The notes under the pieces: model-generated
Database searches by the model: none
The model's input: the letters and a program-made list of their open reading frames with translations, nothing else
Told to the model about the DNA's origin: nothing
In this document: positions 1 through 5,141 of the stretch, piece after piece
How the letters are laid out: every line of letters begins with the position of its first letter
How positions within the stretch are numbered: the stretch's first letter is position 1
Assembly: GCA_014378155.1 (NCBI GenBank)
Contig: JACMOF010000004.1
Coordinates: forward strand, 1-6,280
Direction: 5' to 3'
Source of the DNA: Caulobacter sp.
GTDB taxonomy: Bacteria; Pseudomonadota; Alphaproteobacteria; Caulobacterales; Caulobacteraceae
Length of the DNA: 6,280 nucleotides
Position numbers and translations under genes: made by a program

Positions 1-123
1 ATCCTGTCGGTGCTCATGCCGCAACTGATCGCGCTCGAAGAGGCCGGCGACGCCGACGGCGCGCTTAACATCATCGAAGAGGTCAAGGCCATCCTGTGGG
101 AAGGGCGCAGAACCCGACACTGA
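1..123 (+). CDS. 3' end of an unrecognised gene (partial)
   Basis: Frame 1 is open from the first base to the TGA at 121-123 and gives 40 residues. Third codon positions are mostly G or C, as in the genes further right, so it is very probably coding. The peptide contains a helical, acidic stretch (ALEEAGDADGALNIIEEVK) and ends in the basic tail WEGRRTRH. An ATG at 16 lies in frame, but a 35-residue protein is less likely than the tail of a longer gene entering from the left. I do not recognise the family. There is no Rho-independent terminator with a T-run directly after the stop. The next gene, in the same direction, begins about 45 bp later, so co-transcription is possible. Confidence 0.6.
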   Translation: MLSVLMPQLIALEEAGDADGALNIIEEVKAILWEGRRTRH

Positions 124-152
124 CCCTCGCATACCTCAGGTTGCTTATCGCG

Positions 153-208
153 AGGCGGGGCTTGTTGCATGGTGACGCTCAGGTTTCAGTCTGAGCGTTG
201 CCCCGCCT
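153..208 (+). promoter_or_regulatory. Nested inverted repeat over the start of the membrane-protein gene
   Basis: Two perfect nested stems are visible. The outer arms are AGGCGGGGC (153-161) and GCCCCGCCT (200-208). The inner arms are ACGCTCAG (175-182) and CTGAGCGT (191-198) around an 8-nt loop. The two stems are separated by 13 nt on the 5' side and 1 nt on the 3' side. The ATG at 169 lies in the 13-nt bulge. There is no immediate T-run after the structure, so it is not a standard terminator. It may be a translational control hairpin or a small structured leader; function is inferred only from position. Confidence 0.45.
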
Positions 209-636
209 TGCAGATTCACACGCTTTTTTCGTTGGGCCTGGCCACGGTGGTCTGCGGCGCCGCTATCGGCTTCGGCGACTACAGCGCGCGTCGTATTGGC
301 CTGGCGGCGGGGCTGGCCTGGGCGGGGTCGCTGCTCGTCCACGGCAACGACGCCTATAATGTCGACATGGCGATCATGGCGATCGACACCGCGACCCTGG
401 TCTATTTCGGCTTCATCTCCATCCGGGCGAGGCGACTCTGGACCATCATAGCTTCGGCGTTCCAGGCGATCGTCGTGGCGTCGCATGTGGCGACGACGAT
501 CGACCTGCGCGTGACCCTGGGCACCTTCTATATGAGCATGGCGATGTGGAGCTACGGCATCCTGGCCTGTATCGCCTTCGGAACCTGGGCCGGATGGCGC
601 GCCAATCGCCGAGCGACCGCCAACACGGAATTCTGA
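169..636 (+). CDS. Small multi-pass membrane protein of unknown function
   Basis: A 155-residue protein with about four to five hydrophobic segments, roughly residues 18-36, 43-58, 65-85, 90-109 and 118-142, joined by short loops containing Arg (RR at 41-42, RARR at 86-89) and ending in a basic tail (WRANRR). It should be an inner-membrane protein. I do not recognise a family, and no catalytic motif or cleavable signal peptide is apparent. The start is uncertain. ATG 169 has a GAGG about 13 nt upstream, but residues 1-13 are encoded inside a strong inverted repeat and look unlike a normal N-terminus. TTG at 208 would give a protein beginning (M)QIHTLF, right before the first membrane segment, although with no good ribosome site. 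The gene ends 4 bp from the convergent nucleotidyltransferase gene, so nothing links it functionally to cofactor synthesis except proximity. Confidence 0.65.
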   Translation: MVTLRFQSERCPALQIHTLFSLGLATVVCGAAIGFGDYSARRIGLAAGLAWAGSLLVHGNDAYNVDMAIMAIDTATLVYFGFISIRARRLWTIIASAFQAIVVASHVATTIDLRVTLGTFYMSMAMWSYGILACIAFGTWAGWRANRRATANTEF

Positions 637-640
637 CCTC

Positions 641-1246
641 TCAGCCGAGATCCTTGCGTCGATCGATGTCGAAGAAAACCCCGACATCGAGGGTGTCGAT
701 CAGCTTCAGCCGCGTTCCGGACCGCGCCAGCACGCCCTGCGCGCCCACATCGCCGGTCAGGCCCAGCAAGGCGGCGAAGTGGCGCCGCGCGAACAGCACC
801 GGGTGGCCTCGCTGAGCGCCCAGGCGCGGCGCGGCGGCGTCGAAACCGTCGCTCAAGGCGGCAGCCAGGGCGCGCGGAACCGCTGGCGGTATGGGTGGCA
901 TGTCCCCCAGGAAGACAAAGACGCCGTCGGTGTCGGCCTGCAGGGCGGCGACCGCCGTCCGCAGCGACGCCCCCATGCCATCCGCAGCGTCAGCCACAGT
1001 GACCACGCGCAGTTTGGCCTCGCGTCCCAGGGCGCGGGCATGGGCCTGGGCGGCGTCCGCCAGGTCCGGATCGCCGTCGGTGGCCAGGATGACGCCGCGC
1101 ACGGGAGCCGCGAACGCCGCGTCGAGAGCGCCGGCAATCAACGGGCGGCCCTCGAAGGTCGCGGTCAGCTTGCGTCCACCAAACCTGCGGCCGGCCCCGG
1201 CCGCCAGAACGATCGCCTCCAACCGCGTGCTTTCACTTCCCGCCAT
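641..1246 (-). CDS. mocA: MocA-type molybdenum cofactor cytidylyltransferase
   Basis: A 201-residue protein of the MobA/MocA nucleotidyltransferase family. The N-terminal nucleotide-binding motif [14 protein letters not shown] (residues 14-27) fits the LAAGxSxRxG pattern. GDMP at 114-117 is the metal/NTP-binding Asp motif, GHPVLF at 147-152 is a family signature, and DIDRRKDL at 193-200 matches the usual C-terminal D-x-D-x-x-x-D-L. In characterised proteins, LAAG goes with CTP (MocA) and LAGG with GTP (MobA), so the inferred reaction is CTP plus Mo-molybdopterin giving molybdopterin cytosine dinucleotide, the cofactor form of xanthine oxidase-family enzymes. The neighbouring xdhC gene agrees with this. 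The gene is divergent from moaA with 28 bp between them. On its own strand a G-rich stretch (GCGGGG) ends 4 nt before the ATG. A related sugar or other small-molecule nucleotidyltransferase is possible but less likely in this context. Confidence 0.82.
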   Translation of the reverse strand: MAGSESTRLEAIVLAAGAGRRFGGRKLTATFEGRPLIAGALDAAFAAPVRGVILATDGDPDLADAAQAHARALGREAKLRVVTVADAADGMGASLRTAVAALQADTDGVFVFLGDMPPIPPAVPRALAAALSDGFDAAAPRLGAQRGHPVLFARRHFAALLGLTGDVGAQGVLARSGTRLKLIDTLDVGVFFDIDRRKDLG

Positions 1247-1274
1247 GCCGCCCCGCGCCTATCTTAAAGACCGC
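1247..1274. promoter_or_regulatory. 28-bp divergent mocA/moaA spacer, candidate bidirectional promoter core
   Basis: The spacer is GC-rich except for TATCTTAAAGA at 1260-1270, which holds a near-palindrome, TCTT-A-AAGA (1262-1270). Read on the plus strand, TATCTT (1260-1265) could be a -10 element for moaA. Read on the minus strand, TAAGAT (1267-1262) could serve mocA. Either assignment puts the transcription start within a few bases of the start codon, so the transcripts would be leaderless or almost so. No good -35 hexamer is visible at the right distance. There is no room here for a Moco riboswitch. Confidence 0.3.
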
Positions 1275-2321
1275 ATGACGCCCTATGACGCCAGTCCCGC
1301 GCAAGCGCTCTCGACAGAGTCCCGCTTGCAGCCCCGCCTGATCGACGGTTTTGGCCGCGCGGTGACCTATCTGCGCGTCTCGGTCACCGACCGGTGCGAC
1401 CTGCGCTGCACCTATTGCATGGCCGAGCACATGACCTTCCTGCCCAAGGCCGAAGTGCTTTCGCTCGAGGAACTGGATCGCCTGTCCTCGGCTTTCGTGG
1501 CGCTGGGCGTGCGCAAGCTGCGGCTGACCGGCGGGGAGCCTTTGGTGCGCAAGGGGATCATGACCCTGGTCGAGCGGTTGTCGCGCCACCTGGCGACCGG
1601 CGCGCTGGACGAGCTGACCCTGACCACCAACGGCACCCAGCTGGCCCAGCATGCGGCCGACCTGGCGCGACTGGGCGTGAGGCGGGTCAATGTCTCGCTC
1701 GATACGCTCAAGCCCGAGCTGTTCCGCAAGTTGACGCGGGGCGGCGATCTTTCGAAGGTCCTGGCCGGGATCGACGCGGCCCTGGCGGTGGGCATCGAGG
1801 TCAAGATCAACGCCGTTGCCCTCAAGAACGACAACGCCGCAGAACTGCCGGCTCTGATCCAGTGGGCCCATGGCCTGGGCGCCGACATGACCCTGATCGA
1901 GACCATGCCCCTGGGTGAAATCGACGAGGACCGCACAGCCCAGTATTTGTCGCTCAAGGACGTGCGTCGCGATCTGTCGTCGTTCTGGACCTTGACCGAT
2001 CTGGCCTACGCCACCGGCGGTCCGGCGCGCTATGTGCGGGTCGAGGAGACCGGCGGCCGCCTGGGTTTAATCACGCCGCTCAGCCACAATTTCTGCGAGG
2101 CCTGTAACCGGGTTCGCCTGACCTGCACCGGCACGCTGCACACCTGCCTGGGCCGCGACGACGCCAGCGACCTGCGGGCGGTGATCCGCGCCGGGGCCGA
2201 CGACGCGGCGCTGGACCAAGCGATCTTCGCGGCGATCGGCGCCAAGCCGCAAGGGCACGACTTCCAGATCGACGGCGCGGGCCCCGCCGTGGCGCGGCAC
2301 ATGTCCACAACGGGCGGCTGA
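1275..2321 (+). CDS. moaA: GTP 3',8-cyclase MoaA (radical SAM)
   Basis: A 348-residue radical S-adenosylmethionine enzyme that, with MoaC, converts GTP to cyclic pyranopterin monophosphate, the first step of molybdenum cofactor synthesis in the cytoplasm. The N-terminal CxxxCxxC cluster motif is C41, C45 and C48 ([11 protein letters not shown]). The SAM-binding LTGGEPL motif is at 84-90. The C-terminal GTP-binding cluster is C274, C277 and C291 (C-X2-C-X13-C). The protein ends in Gly-Gly, the tail known to be needed for catalysis in this family. Length is typical. I chose ATG 1275 over an in-frame extension that runs back through the divergent mocA gene, because about 30 residues before the core is normal and the extension is composition-driven. 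No clear Shine-Dalgarno precedes it; AAAGA at 1266-1270 is weak and close. It is the first gene of the operon. Confidence 0.96.
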   Translation: MTPYDASPAQALSTESRLQPRLIDGFGRAVTYLRVSVTDRCDLRCTYCMAEHMTFLPKAEVLSLEELDRLSSAFVALGVRKLRLTGGEPLVRKGIMTLVERLSRHLATGALDELTLTTNGTQLAQHAADLARLGVRRVNVSLDTLKPELFRKLTRGGDLSKVLAGIDAALAVGIEVKINAVALKNDNAAELPALIQWAHGLGADMTLIETMPLGEIDEDRTAQYLSLKDVRRDLSSFWTLTDLAYATGGPARYVRVEETGGRLGLITPLSHNFCEACNRVRLTCTGTLHTCLGRDDASDLRAVIRAGADDAALDQAIFAAIGAKPQGHDFQIDGAGPAVARHMSTTGG

Positions 2322-2323
2322 GC

Positions 2324-2566
2324 GTGGCGCGGGTGCTGCTCTTTGGACGCTTGGCCGACCAGGCGGGCTGGCGCGACCGGGTCGTTGAGGCTTCGTCCCT
2401 GACCGCGTTGCGAGATGCTCTCGCTGCTGTCGATCCGAGCCTGGCCGAGGCGCTCTCCGGCCCTGGCGTCCAGGTGGCCGTCGACAAGGCCATCGTCCGG
2501 GGCGAAACGTTCCTGGCGGCGAGCGCCGAGGTGGCCTTCCTGCCGCCGATGAGCGGCGGGTGGTAA
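2324..2566 (+). CDS. moaD: Molybdopterin synthase small subunit MoaD, with GGW C-terminus
   Basis: An 80-residue ubiquitin-like sulfur carrier. In the family, the C-terminal glycine is adenylated by MoeB, converted to a thiocarboxylate and inserted into the MoaE active site to supply dithiolene sulfur. The sequence begins (M)ARVLLFGRLADQAG, the usual first strand, and ends with VAVDKAIVRG...AEVAFLPPMSGG, the conserved tail (residues 51-79). Length is normal. What is odd is one extra residue after Gly78-Gly79: Trp80, then TAA. A free Gly-Gly is required in characterised members, so this protein would need trimming, or be impaired, or reflect a base error. The start is GTG 2324, 2 bp after the moaA stop, and matches the family N-terminus. 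Translation is probably coupled to moaA, as no strong ribosome site is present. Confidence 0.9.
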   Translation: MARVLLFGRLADQAGWRDRVVEASSLTALRDALAAVDPSLAEALSGPGVQVAVDKAIVRGETFLAASAEVAFLPPMSGGW

Positions 2567-3000
2567 CCCTCACCTCCGAGCCGTTCGAGCCGGGCGCCGT
2601 GTTGACCACGTTCTGCGCCGGCCGGAACGAGACCGGTGCGGTGGCCAGCTTCACTGGCCTGGCTCGCGCCGAGCACGGCGCGGCCCTGGCGCTGGGGCTT
2701 GAGGCTTATCCCGGCTTCACCGCCGCGGCGATCGCCGCCTTCGCGGAAGCGCCCTGGGCGCGGTTCGCCCTGCAGGACTATGTCCTCATCCACCGCACTG
2801 GGCGCCTCGCGCCGGGTGAGGCGATCGTCTTCGTGGCCCCCCCCGCCGGCCACCGCCGCGCCGCCTTCGAGGCCTGCGATTTCCTGATGGACTATCTCAA
2901 GAGCCGCGCGCCCTTCTGGAAGAAGGAGCACAGCCCCGGCGGCGGGCGCTGGATCGAGCCGACGGCTCAGGATAGGACCGACGCTCAGCGTTGGGACTAG
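2560..3000 (+). CDS. moaE: Molybdopterin synthase catalytic subunit MoaE
   Basis: A 146-residue large subunit of molybdopterin synthase, which forms a heterotetramer with MoaD and converts cyclic pyranopterin monophosphate to molybdopterin. Family landmarks are in order: GAVASFTGLAR at 26-36, LEAYPGF at 47-53, HRTGRLAPGE at 78-87, and MDYLKSRAPFWKKE at 110-123. H98, R99, K114 and K121 align by spacing with E. coli H103, R104, K119 and K126, so the active site looks complete. The GTG start at 2560 overlaps the end of moaD and gives the expected N-terminus. A run of eight C (2837-2844) lies within the frame, which is nevertheless intact. The acidic, Trp-containing tail after the KKE motif is of normal length. 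Confidence 0.93.
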   Translation: MVTLTSEPFEPGAVLTTFCAGRNETGAVASFTGLARAEHGAALALGLEAYPGFTAAAIAAFAEAPWARFALQDYVLIHRTGRLAPGEAIVFVAPPAGHRRAAFEACDFLMDYLKSRAPFWKKEHSPGGGRWIEPTAQDRTDAQRWD

Positions 3001-3003
3001 GAG
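2999..3003 (+). promoter_or_regulatory. Shine-Dalgarno AGGAG of moaB
   Basis: AGGAG overlaps the last two bases of the moaE TAG stop and lies 7 nt before the moaB ATG at 3011. It is the clearest ribosome-binding site in the operon and fixes the moaB start. The other operon genes rely on GTG starts at overlaps or short gaps, so moaB may be translated more independently than its neighbours. Confidence 0.75.
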
Positions 3004-3010
3004 AGAACAG

Positions 3011-3565
3011 ATGTCGGCAGCGGGTCTCACCCCAGGTGGCGGTATCAAGCCCGACCTTCCGTTTACGCCGGTGCGCGTGGCGATCCTGACCATTTCCGAC
3101 ACCCGCGACGAAGAAAGCGACACCTCCGGCCAGGTGCTTGTCGAAAGGGTCAAGGCCGCAGGCCATGAATTGGGCGGCCGGGCGGTGGTGCGCGACGATG
3201 TCGAGCAGATCCGCCGGACAGTGCGCGACTGGATCGCCTCGGGCCAGGTCGACGCCATCGTCACCACCGGCGGCACCGGCCTGACCGGCCGCGACGTGAC
3301 CCCGGAAGCCCTGGAGCCGCTGTTCGACAAGAAGATCGACGGCTTTTCGGTGGTGTTTCACATGGTCAGCTATCAGTCGGTGGGCCTGTCGACCCTGCAG
3401 TCACGGGCGACGGCGGGCCTGATCGACGGGGTCTTCGTGTTCTGCCTGCCGGGCAGCAACGGCGCGGTGCGCGACGGCTGGGACAAAGTCATCGCCGCCC
3501 AGCTCGACAGCCGCCACAAGCCCTGCAACATGGTCGAGCTGATGCCCAGGCTGTTGGAACAGTGA
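3011..3565 (+). CDS. moaB: Molybdenum cofactor biosynthesis protein MoaB
   Basis: A 184-residue protein of the MoaB/Mog fold, which binds molybdopterin. In organisms without Mog, MoaB proteins can adenylate molybdopterin before metal insertion; in E. coli its role is unclear. The first strand [14 protein letters not shown] (21-34), [17 protein letters not shown] (85-101) and the LPGS loop (146-149) form the pterin-binding site. The stretch [18 protein letters not shown] (119-136) is typical of MoaB rather than Mog. About 20 residues precede the core, as I recall for other alphaproteobacterial members. It follows moaE by 10 bp with a good AGGAG site, and its TGA overlaps the moaC GTG. As no mogA or moeA is visible here, it could carry the adenylation role, but the rest of the genome is unseen. 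Confidence 0.92.
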   Translation: MSAAGLTPGGGIKPDLPFTPVRVAILTISDTRDEESDTSGQVLVERVKAAGHELGGRAVVRDDVEQIRRTVRDWIASGQVDAIVTTGGTGLTGRDVTPEALEPLFDKKIDGFSVVFHMVSYQSVGLSTLQSRATAGLIDGVFVFCLPGSNGAVRDGWDKVIAAQLDSRHKPCNMVELMPRLLEQ

Positions 3566-4032
3566 CCCGCCTGACCCACATCGATGACCAGGGCCGGGCC
3601 CGCATGGTCGACGTCTCGGACAAGGCCGCGACGGCCCGCGAAGCGATCGCCGTCGGCTTCGTACGGATGACCGCCGAGACCCTGGCCCTGGCCATCTCCG
3701 GGACGGGTCGCAAGGGCGATGTTCGCGCGGTGGCCGAGATCGCCGGCGTCATGGCCGCCAAGCAGACCTCGAACCTCATCCCTCTGTGCCACCCCCTGGC
3801 CCTGTCCAAGGCCGAGGTGTCGGTCGAGCCGGCCGAGGACGGCCTGGCGGTGCGGGCCCGCGTCAAGACGACTGGCCCGACCGGCGTCGAAATGGAGGCC
3901 CTGACCGCCGTGTCGGTGGCCTGCCTGACGATCTACGATATGCTGAAAGCCGCCGAGAAGGGCATGGTTATCGAGGCCGTGCGCCTGATCGAGAAGACCG
4001 GCGGCAAGTCGGGTGACTGGCGAGCCGAATAG
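3562..4032 (+). CDS. moaC: Cyclic pyranopterin monophosphate synthase MoaC
   Basis: A 156-residue enzyme that rearranges the MoaA product, 3',8-cyclo-7,8-dihydroGTP, into cyclic pyranopterin monophosphate. The sequence is nearly canonical: LTHID at 4-8, MVDVSDK at 15-21, RKGDV with K51, LIPLCHPL with H77, [20 protein letters not shown] (108-127) and KSGDW near the end. K51, H77, E110/E112, D126 and K129 match the known active-site residues of E. coli MoaC (K51, H77, E112/E114, D128, K131). The GTG start at 3562 shares GTGA with the moaB stop, so translation is probably coupled. It is the last gene of the operon and ends 6 bp from the convergent xdhC gene. No T-rich terminator hairpin is visible there. 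Confidence 0.96.
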   Translation: MTRLTHIDDQGRARMVDVSDKAATAREAIAVGFVRMTAETLALAISGTGRKGDVRAVAEIAGVMAAKQTSNLIPLCHPLALSKAEVSVEPAEDGLAVRARVKTTGPTGVEMEALTAVSVACLTIYDMLKAAEKGMVIEAVRLIEKTGGKSGDWRAE

Positions 4033-4038
4033 GCCAGC

Positions 4039-5052
4039 CTACCCCGCCGCCCTCCTGGCCAAGGCCGGCTGCCCGTGGCGGGTGGCCATGATCTCGCCGA
4101 TCACCGCCACGGCCACCTCGAACGGCGCCTTGCCGCCAAGATCCAGCCCGATCGGCGCGCGCAGCTTGGCCAGGTCGCGTTCACTGACCCCCGCCGCCCG
4201 CAGCCGGTCCAGCCGCTCGCCCAGCCGTCGCCGCGCTCCCAGCAGCCCGACATAGGGCGCGGCCGAGGGGAGGGCGGCCAGCAGGGCGGCGTGGTCGATG
4301 TCCAGGTCGTGGCCGCAGATCGCGACGGCGGTCCAGGCGTCCAGACCTATGGCGACCAGCGCGGTTGGCACGCTGTCGCGGCGATACCGGACGCCCGCGG
4401 GCGGCGGCGGGGTCAGGGGGCCCTTGGGCCGCACCAGCGTGGTCTCGAACCCTGGCTGGGTCCCCAGGCTGGCCACGGCCAGGGCCGTCGGGTCGCCCCC
4501 CAGCACGACAAGGCGAGGGGTCGGATCGAAGGCTCGGGCGAAGCCCTCCGGCCAGGGCGCGGTGAATTCGGCCAGGGGGCCGCAGACCCGTTTCCCGCCG
4601 TCGCTGATCCAGATCGCCGGCCGCCGCTCGGCCCAGAGGGTCAGCAACATGCGGGCGGCTGGATCGCCAGGGTCGATGCGCTCGACCAGAATCTCGACCC
4701 GGGCGCCGCACAGCAGGCGGATGTCCGGCCAAGGACTGCCCTCGCCATAGACCAACCGTCGCGGTTGGCCGTCGGCCAGGCAGGCGCGGGCATGGTCCTC
4801 GACATCGGCCTCGATGCAACCGCCCGAAAGAAAGCCGGCGCGCGAGCCCTCGCTGAACACCATCTGCGTGCCGATGGGTCGCGGGCCGCCTTCGCCCAGG
4901 GAAATAATTGTCGCCAGCGCCGCCGGGCCGTGGGCCAGGGCGGTGGCCAGCGCTGGACGGATATCCTCGCAAAGGCCGTACAGCGGCCAATCTCCGGCGA
5001 TTTCAAAGGTCAGGTCGAGCACTGGATCAAGGGGCTTCATCGCGGACGACAT
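4039..5052 (-). CDS. xdhC: XdhC-family molybdoenzyme maturation factor
   Basis: A 337-residue XdhC/CoxI-type protein. In Rhodobacter capsulatus, XdhC binds the molybdenum cofactor, protects its sulfurated form and delivers it to xanthine dehydrogenase. Here the N-terminal domain carries IGTQMVFSEGSRAGFLSGGCIEADV in pattern (SGGC at 76-79, C79 invariant in the family) and CGARVEI from C115. The C-terminal Rossmann-like domain has YVGLLGARRR (267-276) and APIGLDLGGKAPFEVAVAVI (299-318), both strong XdhC signatures. The dinucleotide loop reads VLGGDPTA (183-190) instead of the usual GxGH form, and the following strand ends VRPKG without the common D-x-R, so nucleotide binding may differ. ATG 5052 is preferred because GAGGGG lies just upstream on its strand; ATG 5040 is also in frame. 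The target enzyme is not in the window. Confidence 0.9.
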   Translation of the reverse strand: MSSAMKPLDPVLDLTFEIAGDWPLYGLCEDIRPALATALAHGPAALATIISLGEGGPRPIGTQMVFSEGSRAGFLSGGCIEADVEDHARACLADGQPRRLVYGEGSPWPDIRLLCGARVEILVERIDPGDPAARMLLTLWAERRPAIWISDGGKRVCGPLAEFTAPWPEGFARAFDPTPRLVVLGGDPTALAVASLGTQPGFETTLVRPKGPLTPPPPAGVRYRRDSVPTALVAIGLDAWTAVAICGHDLDIDHAALLAALPSAAPYVGLLGARRRLGERLDRLRAAGVSERDLAKLRAPIGLDLGGKAPFEVAVAVIGEIMATRHGQPALARRAAG

Positions 5053-5141
5053 TAACCCCTCGGCAAGTTTCCAGAAACGCCTTCTTCAAACCTTGGCGCG
5101 TAGTCTTCTCACCACTGGTGTTCCAATCCGCACGGATTTCC
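5053..5141. promoter_or_regulatory. Divergent xdhC / aldo-keto reductase regulatory region with three dyads
   Basis: This 89-bp spacer is richer in A and T than the flanking genes and must hold both upstream control regions. Three perfect short dyads are visible: GTTTC-CA-GAAAC (5067-5078), CACCA-C-TGGTG (5110-5120) and AATCCG-CA-CGGATT (5125-5138). The last covers the only GGA that could serve as ribosome site for the gene starting at 5142. TTGGCG (5093-5098) is a possible -35, but no good -10 follows it. No regulator can be named. Confidence 0.4.
5056..5061 (-). promoter_or_regulatory. Shine-Dalgarno GAGGGG of xdhC
   Basis: Read on the minus strand, GAGGGG is followed by TTA and then ATG (5052-5050). 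The core GAGG is 5 nt from this ATG but 17 nt from the next in-frame ATG at 5040, so it supports the longer protein. Confidence 0.6.

Larger units (their letters stand above)
1275..4032 (+). other. moaA-moaD-moaE-moaB-moaC operon
   Basis: Five plus-strand genes are packed with junctions of 2 bp (moaA/moaD), a start-stop overlap (moaD/moaE, GTG 2560 inside the last codons), 10 bp (moaE/moaB) and a 4-nt GTGA overlap (moaB/moaC). No terminator or internal promoter is evident, so one transcript with translational coupling is expected. The order differs from the E. coli moaABCDE arrangement. Both operon ends are flanked by opposing genes for later cofactor steps (mocA and xdhC), so the unit is closed. 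Confidence 0.85.

Noticed and set aside
153..227. Rho-independent terminator formed by the hairpin plus the T6 at 222-227
   Set aside because: The T-run starts 13 nt after the stem ends, too far for intrinsic termination, and it is part of codons of the membrane protein.
891..1274. In-frame upstream extension of moaA by 128 codons
   Set aside because: It runs antisense through most of mocA, its peptide is low-complexity Arg/Ala/Ser-rich, and the MoaA core needs only about 30 residues before the first cysteine.
1180..1274. Moco riboswitch upstream of moaA
   Set aside because: The spacer is 28 bp and the bases further upstream are the intact mocA coding region, with no recognisable conserved riboswitch core.
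2080..3330. Long minus-strand open frame (over 400 codons) across moaA to moaB
   Set aside because: It is opposite five strongly identified moa genes, and its translation is Arg/Pro/Ser-rich without motifs, as expected for the antisense of GC-rich coding DNA.
4031..4060. GGCCAG...CTGGCC pairing at the moaC/xdhC junction as a bidirectional terminator
   Set aside because: The stem is only 6 bp with a 17-nt loop inside coding sequence and has no T-run on either strand.
4908..5141. N-terminal extension of the aldo/keto reductase-like protein
   Set aside because: It overlaps the antisense of xdhC and the divergent control region; the first barrel strand begins at residue 7 when ATG 5142 is used.
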